A stretch of DNA of 64,000 nt from Blastobasis lacticolella (Eukaryota > Arthropoda > Insecta > Lepidoptera > Blastobasidae), in assembly GCA_905147135.1 (NCBI GenBank), contig LR990042.1, positions 13,383,545-13,447,544 of the forward strand, in the 5' to 3' direction. The position numbers and the translations under genes were made by a program. The notes below the pieces were generated by a model, which saw nothing but the letters and a program-made list of their open reading frames with translations, was not told the origin of the DNA and did no database searches. This document shows, piece after piece, positions 14,301-24,535 of this stretch. Within the stretch, counting starts at the first letter, position 1. Each line of letters starts with the position of its first letter.

Positions 14301-16943
14301 TGCCATGCCAAATGTCATGTATGTTTACATATGTGGTACACTCATTTGTGTGCGAGTGTCATAAAGGTAGAAGTGTGCATACGTCACTCGCGTTCGGGCT
14401 CCGAGGGCCAAAACTGTCTATCCGCGATCGGTTCGGGAACACGGCAAGTTAACATAATAAGCCCCAGGGTCAGGGCCATGTATTATTGTTTCGAATAGTG
14501 ACATGGTTGACAAAGGCTTATGTATTCATAGCCACCGTAATACTAACATAATATTATAGCTACCACAACACCAAACACTTTTTGCGGCAGCTGTATTACC
14601 TGTTTGTCCTGTGCAATGAAATGTTACTAAAGAAGCAATGGCTATACGATTATCGACCCATTGTTCGAATTACACGGCAAAATTTGATAGACATATACAA
14701 TATGATTTGCCCAGAAACATAAATATTCACTCACCTGTGGCACCTCCTCATTATCTGTGATTCTCTCAATAATCTCGGAGTTATGTCGGCGATCGAACTC
14801 GCAAGACGCTGCAAGGATCATAAGCGCGCGCTTAAGAGGCATCGACGGAGTTTTGTGGCAGAAGTAGAAATACAGTTGTGATGTATCTAATAATACTTGC
14901 TCTCCAGAGAAACGAATAGATCTGTACCACCATGTGCCAACCTGAGTAAATAAAACTTGCATATTCAATACAAAAATATAGCCGAAATAAAAATAAATAT
15001 AAGAATTAGAAAAATATTTTATAAGAACATTTGTTCATAGATAGTTACACACAAACTTAAATAATGTATATATTAGGCTTACATTTAGCCTTAAGTGGAC
15101 TAGGACAAAACCAACATATTATACTAATACTAATTGAATGGACATTGTACAACATTATGTTGATAGTAAATCTATCAATATTTAAATTAAACTTACAGCT
15201 GTAGGTAGAGCGACCATAAACACCAGTGCATAAAGACCAAGAACCCAGACACTGTTTTCTTTTTCTACAATCCAACTGGGCAATGCTATACCGAAACTCA
15301 TGGCTCCTGGCCCATCGGGGTTGCCATATTTTTCAAAGTTCCGACGGGCTTCTTCATCTGTTAGGGCCTATAAGCAAAAATAATTATTAAAACTAGCTGT
15401 CAGTAATTAAATCTAAACTTAAAAATATAATTATGTTAAAAGTATTGTGGGACTGGGACAACCTTTAATATAAGACCGGCTTTTGTGGAGATCTCTGAGG
15501 GAGGCCTATGCCCAGCCGTTGGCATCTTTCGGGTGATATGATGAAGATGATGTTAATAACATATATTTCACTAACAGACAGACCGAAACTACTTATGTGC
15601 TTGTTACAAAAATAAATAGCAAATTTGGTAGCCTAAATTTAGAAGCTTTTTGCTTTGTGTAAGAGAAAGAGCAAAGTGGAATGTATTGCTCATAGAATAA
15701 GGTACAATTTCATTCGTATCACTTATTGTGTTATATTATGTCACTCTGCTTGTCAATAGGTGAAATACAAAAATGGACCTTATTATATGAGCAATACATT
15801 CCACTTTGCCTTGTCACTCTTTTTGCTTCCAAATGTAATAAGCGCATTAGTGCCACAAGCGAACATCTTGAAACATCACATATCTCTTCGAGTCTTGCAA
15901 CATTCATACATCTTCCCATAGGTAATATTGATTAAAACATTGTTATTAAAAAATCAGACTGTTATTTCATTTATTGGTTACTAGATTATGTTTACATAGC
16001 ATAACAAAGTCACTTTCTGCATCTATCTGTCTGTCTGTACATCCCCTAACTTCTCCAGAACCTTGCAAAGGATTAGGTACAGTATTCACTGTCACTTAGA
16101 GAAGGGATATATGTGTATTATATTGTAATAGAGAAACCCCGAGAATATCCATGCGAAGCCGGGGCAGGTCACTAGTTAGGTATATTACTTACTTGATAAG
16201 CTTTTGTTAACTTCATAAAAGCTTTTTCATCACCAGTCTCTTTATCAGGATGCAGTATCAATGATTGCTTACGATATGACTTTTTAATTTCAGCCTGTGT
16301 CGCTCCTGGCGGCAACCCCAGTATTTCATAAGGATCAAAGTTAGACATCTCATAGTCAAATTGTGATACTTTGTAGGCCAAGAATCCAAGTAACACCCAT
16401 CCAGAAATAATTGCTACCTTTATAAAGAAATTCTTTACACCTTTGTATGGTTGTGATTGTTCTATAATAATTTGCTTTTTTATACAATTTGGACATTGAC
16501 ATTGTTCTGCTCGTTTAGCAGGATCTGTAAAAGGTGAAAAATAATAATTTCACTGTAAGTAATTAATTTTAGTTTGCAATGCTTCATGATACTGTAATAT
16601 AAAATCATGTAAACGAAATAATTTAGGCGTGTTGCTAAGAGTTAACGGTGACACAGCAACACTACCAAAAGTACACAAATTATTTGGGACAAAATAACGG
16701 TAAAAACACAACTGGATAGGTACTTTGGGAACTAAGATAAACTTCAGAAATAGTAGTTCTAATTAGTGCATGGTCAAATGAACAGATTTTAAACATACAA
16801 AGAATTAATTTTGCTTTACCTTCTTTACGCTTCCGCGGCCAATAGTAAAATGTAGCCGGCACTAGAATAAGTGCCAAAAATGATAGAACAAAGTAAAAGA
16901 AAGTTGATCCACTTTCATCATATTCAAATTTTTGACCGCCCAT
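2400..16943 (-). CDS. Sec63: Sec63, J-domain subunit of the ER protein translocon (12 exons seen, 3' end missing)
   Basis: Sec63 works with Sec61/Sec62 in the ER membrane and recruits the Hsp70 BiP through a lumenal J domain to drive protein import. Coding exons, in transcription order: 16943-16820, 16524-16193, 15367-15197, 14941-14735, 13620-13392, 12728-12435, 11667-11541, 10349-10196, 8030-7913, 7339-7143, 5000-4835, 2521-2400. All junctions are GT-AG and the phases agree, giving 747 codons (human Sec63 is 760). The start gives MGGQKFEYDESGSTFFYF, matching the family N-terminus. Membrane segments lie near residues 14-35, 75-93 and 190-209. The J domain (about 104-165) keeps the HPD tripeptide at 133-135. 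The two Brl/Sec63 regions follow (ENCMKLSPM, HPVHCPYFP, EFWWCYI), split by a Lys/Ala-rich then Asp-rich linker (exons 8-10). Exon 12 ends in a clean donor after an acidic tail, so a short last exon should lie left of base 1; I could not find it in 1-2400. Introns hold many repeats. Confidence 0.96.
2946..3345 (+). repeat. ~400-bp dispersed repeat, copy 1
   Basis: Solo copy inside the Sec63 intron between the exons at 2400-2521 and 4835-5000. By eye it matches 61850-62250 over almost its full length, including an unusual GTCGGGCGCCGGGACA block. It is not flanked here by the ORF fragment seen beside copy 2. Confidence 0.8.
4181..4670. mobile_element. 490-bp inverted-repeat element with TA target duplication
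   Basis: The ends are inverted copies: left GGGAAAAGCCGAATCGCCAG, right the reverse complement with about two mismatches in 28. Both ends are flanked by TA, as in Tc1/mariner-type insertions. No transposase is encoded, so this is a MITE. Part of its left half (AAGTCAAGGATATCCCTTTG onward) recurs at about 11880-12080, a truncated relative. Confidence 0.85.
5075..5283. mobile_element. Inverted-repeat element (GGAGATCGG/TGATGCAATTGA family)
   Basis: The outer arms pair over GATGCAATTGA and over a looser TCTATCTCTGA...GTACGCC block near each end; an inner stem AGCCAATCGCAGC/GCTGCGATTGGT closes the centre. No ORF. It resembles the outer element at 26320-26625, which has the same ATGGCGGCGTACT-type arm, so the two belong to one MITE group. 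Confidence 0.65.
5765..6027 (+). repeat. Dispersed ~260-bp element, family A, copy 1
   Basis: Starts with GGCCGTGTGGTGTCCGGCAG and ends GGGCTGTGATGATG. Other copies: 6424-6520 (inverted, partial), 8640-8740 (partial), 11147-11392, 37985-38222, 56750-56992 (inverted), and one at 45395-46545 split by another insertion. No protein is encoded. The many copies with variable 5' ends suggest a SINE or a LINE 3' end; which one was not settled. Confidence 0.8.
6424..6520 (-). repeat. Family A element, partial inverted copy
   Basis: CAGCCCATAACAGTCCACTG through TCTCCACGCTTGGCAGG, opposite in orientation to the copy at 5765-6027 only 400 bp away, so the two form an imperfect inverted pair in the Sec63 intron. 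Confidence 0.75.
6885..6965 (+). repeat. Short dispersed repeat (CCACCTGATGGTAAGCG family)
   Basis: Contains the block GACAGCCCACCTGATGGTAAG, related to 9490-9600, 10090-10135 (inverted), 31592-31650 (inverted), 51885-51935 (inverted) and 60205-60262. It looks like the end of a common transposon, without coding content. Confidence 0.6.
8328..8539. mobile_element. 212-bp MITE with ~45-bp inverted termini
   Basis: The left arm starts GAGCCTCGAGTCCGCTAAT and includes ATTGAATTGTAATTGGATC. The right arm is its reverse complement with few mismatches. No ORF. It lies in the Sec63 intron between the exons at 7913-8030 and 10196-10349. Confidence 0.85.
9490..9830 (+). repeat. Transposon-derived repeat (GGCCTGCCTGATGGTAAGCAGTC family)
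   Basis: Begins near TTTTTTTATACCGCTAACGTGGC and holds GCCTGCCTGATGGTAAGCAG, a block found several more times in the window. A reading frame on the minus strand at 9620-9817 shows no family I recognise and is probably chance within the repeat. An inverted relative lies at about 9950-10135. Confidence 0.6.
10755..10905 (-). repeat. SINE family B, 5'-truncated copy
   Basis: Shares ACACAGCGCCATCTAGCC and AAACTAAGCAAAGC with the fuller copy at 38725-38980 but lacks the tRNA-like head. In a Sec63 intron. Confidence 0.7.
11147..11392 (+). repeat. Family A element, copy 3
   Basis: From AGCCGTGTGGTATCCGGCAG to GGGCTGTGATAAATAG, similar in length to the copy at 5765-6027, in a Sec63 intron. Confidence 0.8.
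11860..12080 (+). repeat. Truncated relative of the 4181-4670 MITE
   Basis: Matches about 4213-4427, with indels, from TTAAAAA through the GGGCGGGGCTAGG block to GAACTATAG. The terminal inverted repeat is not recognisable. It lies in the Sec63 intron between the exons at 11541-11667 and 12435-12728. Confidence 0.7.
13683..13832. mobile_element. ~150-bp MITE with CCGCACTGATGGGTG ends
   Basis: The left end GCCGCACTGATAGGTG pairs with the right end CACCCATCAGTGCGG with one mismatch. The inner sequence (AGACGCCGAG, GCAGTGCGGNCGGCTG, ACGTTCGTTTTACTT) recurs at 39475-39630, a second diverged copy. It lies only about 60 bp upstream (transcript sense) of the acceptor of the Sec63 exon at 13392-13620. 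Confidence 0.75.
15470..15560 (+). repeat. LINE 3'-end remnant
   Basis: GAGGGAGGCCTATGCCCAGC resembles the very common 3' terminus of lepidopteran LINEs whose protein ends in EAYAQQW. Only the last ~60 bp are left. In the Sec63 intron between the exons at 15197-15367 and 16193-16524. Confidence 0.5.
15644..15828. mobile_element. 185-bp MITE with ~60-bp inverted termini
   Basis: The left arm AGCAAAGTGGAATGTATTGC with CTCATAGAATAAGGT pairs with the right arm GGACCTTATTATATGAGC with AATACATTCCACTTTGCC. A half copy (GACCTTATTCTGTGAGCAAT) lies at about 20150-20215. No coding content. Confidence 0.85.
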
Positions 16944-17614
16944 TATAACTTTATCACATTTATTGCTAATTCATTAAAAACCTAAATTCACCATGAACAC
17001 ACGTACAGTCGCCGAACACGACAGAAGACGTGTCATATGGACAATTTTGACGCAAGAATTTACGTTCCAATACATGCATGCATGCGGTTTGAGAGTTTAA
17101 TACAAGTTCAATGTTGTTCGTTTCACATGTGGTTTACATCGACGACACAATGGTACGTCATTGATCGACTTGTTTCTTTTCGAATCCTCCACAGCCATTA
17201 TATTGAATACTCCCTCGTTGATGCGCAAGGCGGGCGAGCAAGACGTCCGAAATTCCAAAAATCCGAACAAAACAACTGCTACGATAAAGCACCTAAAATT
17301 GACATAACATGACACGATTCGATTGACATTGACAGATTTTTGTTGTCAACTTATCAAGTGTATATGCGAAACGAAACGAAATTAAAATTAGAAATTACTT
17401 GAAAACAAAATTATTATGTGTTATGAAACTGAAACGTATTTGTTGATACGCAAAATATAACGAAAAGAGGTAATCATTTTCACAACGATGTTCTAACAGC
17501 GTCGTAAAGCGCTAGTGACGAAGCTATTGACCGCTAAAGCTAACGCGTAATTTTAATTTCGTATGAACTAACATTTTGATTTTGTTTGCTATTCATTTAT
17601 AATTGTGTTTTTAG
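16944..17614. promoter_or_regulatory. Shared 5' region between divergent Sec63 and IscA1
   Basis: These 671 bp separate the start codons of Sec63 (minus) and IscA1 (plus). No clear TATA box or other core element was recognised on either strand. The arrangement fits a bidirectional promoter, but that is inference from position only. Confidence 0.5.
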
Positions 17615-18544
17615 ATGGCTACCAGAACAATAGCAAGTGCCACTGTTAGAGCAGTAAAGAAGCGCATGCTTCCATCAAGAGCAGCATTAGTGTTAACCCC
17701 CTCAGCAGTGAACAAAATTAAAGAGTTAATGGCCAAAAATGAAGCTAAGGGTTTCATTGGACTCAAAGTCGGCGTTCGACAAAGAGGCTGCAATGGATTA
17801 TCATATACTTTGGACTATGCAAAAGCTAAAGAAAAATTAGATGAAGAAGTGAAACAGGATGGAGTCACAATAATCATAGATAAAAAAGCTCAATTGACTT
17901 TATTAGGTATGTTGTGTAACCTTGGTTATTGTATTACTTTACTACACTAACTATAAAAATGTTAATCAATTACATTGCATAACTAACCGATGCTCTTATG
18001 GTGAGGAAACAGATTGTAAGGAAACCTGCACATTCAGGAGACTGAATATGTAACCATGATCTAACCTGATCAGGTTCTCTGTTAACAGGCACTCAACTGT
18101 AATTACCTGATCTGTCTACTGTCTGTCTATGAACTCTACCTATTCAATTTCTCTTCTACATTTCTATGAAGGTAGCGATAAGGTCACCTTTGCTCAACGG
18201 TCTCACTGATTTTAACTGTATTAACAGTATTATGTTTTGTATGAGCAATAATGTGTTTATCGTTCTATCTATCTCACAAATCCTGGACTATGGTCAAGGT
18301 GGGCCCTCGAGATTATTTATTATTATATTGTATTGTGTTGATTTATCGTAATAACATTTGTTGACCTACTATTTATAATATTGTTTCTTTTGATTTGGTG
18401 TATGTTCTAAAAATTTTATGTTTCTTTTATATTGTTACAGGAACCGAAATGGATTATGTTCAAAGCAAATTATCTTCAGAATTTGTCTTCAACAATCCCA
18501 ATATTAAGGGTACTTGTGGATGTGGAGAATCATTTAGTATATAG
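17615..18544 (+). CDS. IscA1: IscA1, mitochondrial A-type iron-sulfur cluster assembly protein
   Basis: A-type carrier that helps build [4Fe-4S] clusters for mitochondrial enzymes. Two exons, 17615-17906 and 18441-18544, are joined in phase 1 across a GT-AG intron. They give 131 residues, close to human ISCA1 (129). Residues 1-22 are basic and rich in Thr/Ala/Arg, as expected for a mitochondrial targeting peptide. The HesB/IscA fold spans about 24-128, and the three cluster ligands are present: Cys59 in [10 protein letters not shown], and Cys123 and Cys125 in TCGCGES at the C-terminus. The intron carries a fragment of a tRNA-headed SINE family. A polyadenylation signal AATAAA lies at 18984-18989. 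The same protein has been proposed elsewhere as a magnetoreceptor (MagR); nothing in this sequence bears on that disputed claim. No truncation or odd codon use was noticed. Confidence 0.97.
17985..18310 (+). repeat. SINE family C, headless copy in the IscA1 intron
   Basis: Shares TAACCGATGCTCTTA, GAAACCTGCACATTCAGG and CTGTAATTACCTGAT with the fuller copy at 47037-47390, but without the tRNA-like head. Confidence 0.75.
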
Positions 18545-18984
18545 AAATTAACTGCTGTTGATATTAGCTTATAGAATAGATGAATCTGTATGGTACATTC
18601 ACTATCACACAAACACTTCAAACATTTTCTCAGCATATGATGACCGATTCTCGCAATTACCTTCTTAAAATATGCTGAACAGCACTACAAAAGAGTAAAA
18701 CCGTAAAATTTGTATAGTGGGGGCAGAGGGAACAAAAAAGAAAAAGCAACTATATTATGTGGAGGAGAAAATGAATATTGCATGAAAAGGCATTGTGTGT
18801 GTTCTCATTGAATTATTTTTATAGTATTAATTGAAGAAAAAGTAAAATCTTATCACTGTTGTAATGTGTTACATTATTGTTTCACTTATGATTTAGGAAA
18901 CTACTTGTACCTACTTAGTTACTTTGTTCGGTGAAATAATAATTTAAATATTGTTTGTTTGTAAGTACCTACCATCATTATGAA

Positions 18985-19210
18985 ATAAATATTTAGATAG
19001 CTAAGTACCTAGTTGCTTGTTTACCAAATTGTTTTATTGAATATTAATAATAAATAGGTGACAGTATTCTACTTACAGGCTAGTGTTCTTTATGGGGCAA
19101 TTCTAGCGCGACCCGATCTGCCGGACATCGCCCTACATGTCGAGCGTCACGTGTTGCGCGGTCATCGGCCAACTATACTGCTTGGCCTCTCACAAGCCCT
19201 GCCCCCTCAG
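18985..19210. other. IscA1 3' flank
   Basis: Past the poly(A) signal; no coding or structural signal seen. Confidence 0.4.
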
Positions 19211-19612
19211 TTTTTTGCTATTTTTAATTTTAGACTATCCAGGCATTTGACCGCCATCTCACCTGGTGGTAAGTGATGATGCGGTCGAAGATGGAGCATG
19301 CCTGTCTAGGAACCGCCTATTCACTTTAGCCTTGAAGGCGTCCAGATTATAGTGATCAGGGAACACACTCGCAGGCAACGCGTTCCATTCCTTAGCCGTT
19401 CGCATTATAAAAGTTGAACCAAAGCGGCTCGTGCGGGTAGCTGGAAGATCCACGACATAAGGATGAAGCGCTCGCCCGGATCCCGTTTCCCGATGGCGGA
19501 AAGGGGCCGGCGGAATGAGGTTGTGCAACTGCTTCGCACACTCCGAAATGCAACCTATAGAATACCGACAGACACGCAACCCTACGCCGATGCTCGAGGC
19601 ATATTTTTGCAC
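19211..19612 (-). mobile_element. 5'-truncated LINE: C-terminal tail of a reverse transcriptase
   Basis: A minus-strand frame (19259-19612) ends with the tail motif RTSRFGSTFIMRTAKEWNAL, then FKAKVNRRFL and a stop. This is a well-known C-terminus of lepidopteran non-LTR reverse transcriptases. The RT catalytic core is absent, so this is a dead 5'-truncated copy. Its 3' end (CTCACCTGGTGGTAAGTGAT) recurs at about 59395-59490. Confidence 0.85.
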
Positions 19613-20847
19613 ATTACGTCAATGCGCACCTCCATCTAGCCTCTGATTGTCCATGCTTTCTATAGGTACAGTTGCCTAATCTTATTATTATAATGTATCG
19701 ATGCCAATGCAGGCATACGAGATCACCAACGAAAGAGCTTAGGCAGCCCGTAATCAGTCAATCTGGATCGCGGTCAATGTTTGCAATCCAGATTGACCGT
19801 GTACGAAGAACATTGATGAAAATATCTAGATATTTTAAAACTCAGTGATTGTTATCAAGATTTAACGCATGAGCGCGCATGATCGCGTGATCGCGTCAAA
19901 AGTCCTTGCTGGGCGCTCTTTAAAAATAGACGCCAGCCAAGTAATTTGTTGGGCGTATATCATTGCAACATTTTTATAACCGTTATCATCAGCGATTAAT
20001 TGAATTTATTTTAGTAGGTTTAAATGAGTGAACATATCTCTTTATCAGCCACTGTATAACCCAGCGCCTTTTTCGAATCCTTTTCTTAAAGTTAGGGCCA
20101 ACAAGGGATACTTATATATTTTACGCGCCCGCTCCGCTTTCCAAACGGCGTGATACAAAAATAGACCTTATTCTGTGAGCAATACATTCCATTTTAATCT
20201 GCTCTCTGATGACTTAGGTTGCTGGATTAAGCAAGGTGTAATCGCATCCTACTACAGCTTTAACTTTGTGTAAATCCATGACAACAGCTGAAAACGTGGC
20301 GGCTACTATGCACGGACTGGCGAAATCAAGATTGACCGATCGCGATCGAGATTGAGCGTATAACAACCGTGGAACAACCTGTAAAAGCACTTTTTAAATC
20401 CGGGTTGCACAACGATCGACTTTGTCAGACATGAAAAAATGTATCTACATCCAGCAGCCTTCCATAAAATAGTTACGCATATAATACTTTATACTTCTAC
20501 GCTGAGAAACCAACTTTACGTAGGTCTACAATAAACAAGACGGTGAAGGCTCGTATTGTAATGTGAGGAAAATCAGCTCATAACACGAAACAGGAGTTTT
20601 TCTAAGATTTGTGCTAAGATTGATCTAATTGACCTATGAGGTTGTTGTGACCTAGTCACTTAAAATCTCCAACAGTTTTAAAACCCATACACCATAAGAT
20701 AAGTATCAGGTGTTTTTAATACTATGGCAGCCAATTCGAAAACTCAATGGGTGAGATTAGGTACCTACCCGCTTAAAGCTGCTCGACTTTGCTAGCTAGG
20801 TCACGTTTAGAGAATGGGGATACTAATGTTAATACTATCTCCAGATC

Positions 20848-20894
20848 TTGCCCATGGTCCACCTATTAAGTTCACCTTGGTGGACCATGGGCAA
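20848..20894. repeat. Perfect 16-bp hairpin with 15-nt loop
   Basis: TTGCCCATGGTCCACC and its exact reverse complement are separated by 15 bases. It stands alone in an intergenic stretch, and no larger inverted element was seen around it. Confidence 0.85.
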
Positions 20895-21189
20895 TCATTT
20901 ACGCGTCGACAACGATTGTTACAAAACGTAGGTACGACTATGGTCCATTATCCAGCAAACGCCCGGTGAGACGGCCCGGGTATCGATGTACGAATCAAGT
21001 GCGACGTGCGAGACCTGTGTGAACCCCAAACAACCCATTGTGGACCGCCATTCATCCAGGTCGAATGGATGGAACATCATAATGTGGTGGGTGGTACGAT
21101 GGTGAAACAACAGCAAGCATAATAGCCAAAAGAAGTCATTAGAACACTTCCCGTGATATAAACGGTAAACATCTCTGTCTCCGCAGTGC

Positions 21190-21237
21190 CAGATGGTCGA
21201 TGCGGTGAAAGAAAACTTCGGCTTCGACGATTAAGGC
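21190..21237 (+). CDS. Possible orphan terminal coding exon
   Basis: A pyrimidine-rich acceptor (CTCTGTCTCCGCAG) is followed by an open frame of 15 codons (CQMVDAVKENFGFDD) and a TAA. It reads like a last exon, but I found no partner exons to the left and do not recognise the protein. It could be a remnant of a retrocopy or chance. Confidence 0.25.
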
Positions 21238-21239
21238 AA

Positions 21240-23730
21240 CTTTATTATAATTTATAAGTTATCGGACAGCGAACCAAAGGTAACGACATGGCGCACAGAA
21301 TTGTTATACTGAAATGGCAGTGCGCTGGCCCTAACTGCCGAAGAACCGATATCTTCTTGAGTAGAGATCGCGACTAGGCAAGAGTAGTTTAAGACTCCTC
21401 CAGCCAAATGGAGGTGAAGTGATGATTTTCGAAAGGCTAGTGTATGCTGATGCTACGAGTCGTGAACGGTGTGAACGTGAAGGTCTATGTTTAGCAGTAG
21501 CCTAGTACCTATAGGTAGGATGATGACGATGATTAATTTTAATTTATCTAAGGGTAAAGTGGACGTTATCGGTCATCTCGTTAGCAATTTTTCTACTTTA
21601 TACGCAAAAGACTAAGGCTGAAAATGCTGAAACATGTAAGTAGAGCTATCTTTTCTGGAAGTAATAAAATATTTATTTAGAGTAGAATAATTTACATTTG
21701 ATAAAGTTAGTAACAGTAGGTATACTAAAGGTTTTAAAGGGTATGAGTGTCCGTCGGCATTAGGCGGCGTAATTAAAGATTTATTTATTTTATAATAGCC
21801 GGAGTCCTTCAAACTCGTGAATGTTTGCCAAATTCTAAAAATGTTTGATATGAATAAAATATTTTAACAAAAAACGTGACCTATTATTTTAATAACTAGT
21901 GGGCCAGGCGCGACTTCGTTCGCGTACCACCTACTTTACCCCTACCTACCCTTTTTATCTTTATATCTATTGTTAAAAACCGCATTAAATTCGTTGCGTA
22001 GTTTAAAAAATGTAAGCGTACATATACTTATACAAATACTTAGGTTCATAGGTACAGACGGCGGGAAGCAACTTTGTTTTATATTTTGTATATGTACCTA
22101 TACATCTAACCTTGGCAAAACTTTTGGCCTAATGCCCAAGCCAAAATGCTACATCAAACTCAACTTTGAATCAAACTGTTTGTGTCTCGGTCCTCGGGCG
22201 CCCTTTTAAGTCGTTTTCAACCCTTGCTTCTGAATTATTCACATAGATTCGCTGTAACGACTGAAACATTATTCGAAAGGTACAAACTAATCCGCACCGC
22301 ACGACCCGCTCGCATCGAAATTTGGTTTGCTTTATGTATAGGACTGCACGGCCGCACCGCACAGCCGACGCCAGCCGTACCGCCGATTTTAGTAGCAGCA
22401 AGCCAGCAGTGATACCGCCTATATCCAATTGAACGCCGCCATTTTGAGCTCACCCAGTGAAATGACGTCATAGAATTCGTACCGCCCATGGTACCGCCAA
22501 ACTCAGTATCGGTCAGAATGACAAAATGAATGGGGTTTCGGGGAGTATAGTTACGTTCCGTTTCGCACTTTATACTTTAATATCGTATTTTTTAAGTTGA
22601 ATTTTTATCCAATCTAAAAAATACGATGTTGCGCCAGAAAATGTAATTAATATATAGAACGGAACATAAAATTCACTTTTTGTTAATGTCGTTCAAAATT
22701 TCAGTCCATTTTTTTGGGTAGGCTTAAATGTCTAGGTTATGAGTTTATGTGTAATAAACGTCATTTATTTATTTATTCTTCTTCTTCTTCTTCTTCTTCT
22801 TATCGAGTCGATGGACTAAACTCTGACTTATACTTTATTCACCCAGTATTCGGCGACGGATACAGCGATATTATTTATTGGAGTATTCGAATTGGATGAT
22901 TGTGATGTCGTTCCACAGGATGGGATCAAGATGGCGGCATACTATCGGAGATCGGCGGTACCACCTCTAGGTAGGACTGCTAGGACGTTATTTTACTCTA
23001 TCGGATCAAGATGGCGGAGTACTATCGGAGATAGGCGGTACCACCCCCGATCGGTGGATGTAGCATTCTCTTTTAAATAGAAGAGAATACAAATCTTTAA
23101 TGAGGAGTTTTCCAGTAGGTAATGTCAGTTGGTTTCAGAAAGCATCATTAGATGGCGCTCCTACAATTCTGGTAATTTTTTTAAAAACTGTATGATTTTG
23201 TCAGTGATATCATGCAGTCATCTAATACTAAACCTAAAAATAAAATGTTTATTGATATAAACACAACTTTTAAAGGTTGAACAAAATCTACAAAGACATA
23301 TTTTTATGAATAGGCACTCGTGTTCCATTTTATTACAACCTCTAAAATGGTTGAAAACTATTGATAAATACAATATTATCCAATACAACGTACCCAGTGT
23401 TTATATCCCCTTTGCTAAGAACCATTTTTAAGCGATTATCAATTACCAAAATAGTCGGGTCGCCATCTAGTAAGTGATGATGAATGCTTTAGATACCTAT
23501 TGGAAAACTCCTTATTGTATGACACAGACAATAATTTCTTATTAAGTACAGTGTTACCCATTTCGGACGTACAATATTCTAGGTATATAAGGTATCTAGG
23601 TAAATAAGCTAAGACTAAAACAGACAAGTAGCTGCCATTTTAACACTTTTAAAAGTAGGTAAAAGTTTTTAACATAATAATAATCTAAATCTAAAAACAA
23701 AGCCTAAACATTTTTAGAAATTAACAATGT
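21240..23730. other. Intergenic repeats, no gene recognised
   Basis: AT-rich spacer. It contains a dispersed-repeat end (CTAGTGGGCCAGGCGCGACT) at 21893-21950, a (CTT)n microsatellite at about 22776-22801, pieces of the GGCGGTACCACC inverted-repeat family at 22400-22500 and 22915-23060 (the latter a tandem pair of a ~60-bp unit, each with ATCAAGATGGCGG), and nothing coding that I can support. Confidence 0.55.
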
Positions 23731-23829
23731 AAATGAAAATGAAAATGAAAATGAAAAAGTATTTATTGAATTAGGATTACGTTAATTAATCTCTTTTCAA
23801 AAGTCAAAAATTTAACGGAAAACAAAGGG

Positions 23830-24040
23830 AAGTTAAGCGAGCTCATCCAGGTAGGGGGCGACGCATGCAGACCGATCAGCGCGTACGAGGGCTTACTCCG
23901 GCGAGACACCGGGCACCGATACGCGCCACGCACATAACCGCCTAGGCGAATCATATGCGGCGCGCGCCCGGCCCCAGCCAGCCCGCCGGCGCTCACACCC
24001 GCACGCACCAGCCGGCCTGCCCGCGTCGCCCCCTGAGCTC
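23830..24040. other. GC-rich island of unknown role
   Basis: Strongly GC- and CpG-rich compared with its surroundings (for example GCGGCGCGCGCCCGGCC), just right of an (AAATG)n microsatellite at 23728-23757. A minus-strand frame crosses it, but no protein family is recognisable. It could be a decayed exon, a promoter, or the 5' end of a transposon. Confidence 0.35.
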
Positions 24041-24535
24041 GGAACAAATAAGTAAAAAGAATGTCGTCTGTCTGTCAGTATGCCGCTTCAGTTAGGAAAA
24101 TGACCATCTGTGGGAAAAAGAAACGGCAAGAAACCCACAGGTACATTTAAATATGATTACATTGCATTGATACATTTGTCAATTTAATTTGAGTGAGCCT
24201 GTTTTGATTGGAATATGATGTGAACCTCTACAAATCGGTCAAGATAACTAAAAATAAAAATAAATTCAAAAACAAAAAATGGCACAGCAAAAGCAGGCCA
24301 GTCCACCAAGGCAGCACCCGTTCACGAGCATGACGCAGGGCCCAGCCATCGTCCAATTCAACCATATTTGAGGGAAGAGAACGACCCGACCCCCACGCCA
24401 CCACCAGGCAGACTTTTAAGTGAGCATGCGCTGCCAATGCCGTACACATTAAAAAAAAGATTTGTTATTCAATGACTATTACACATCAAATCATCCTCAC
24501 CCAATTAACAAAATTGTAAATTTATAAATAACTTC

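Noticed and set aside
17615..18544. Magnetoreceptor gene (MagR)
   Set aside because: The sequence shows an ordinary IscA1 with its three cysteines; the magnetoreception claim is disputed and cannot be judged here.
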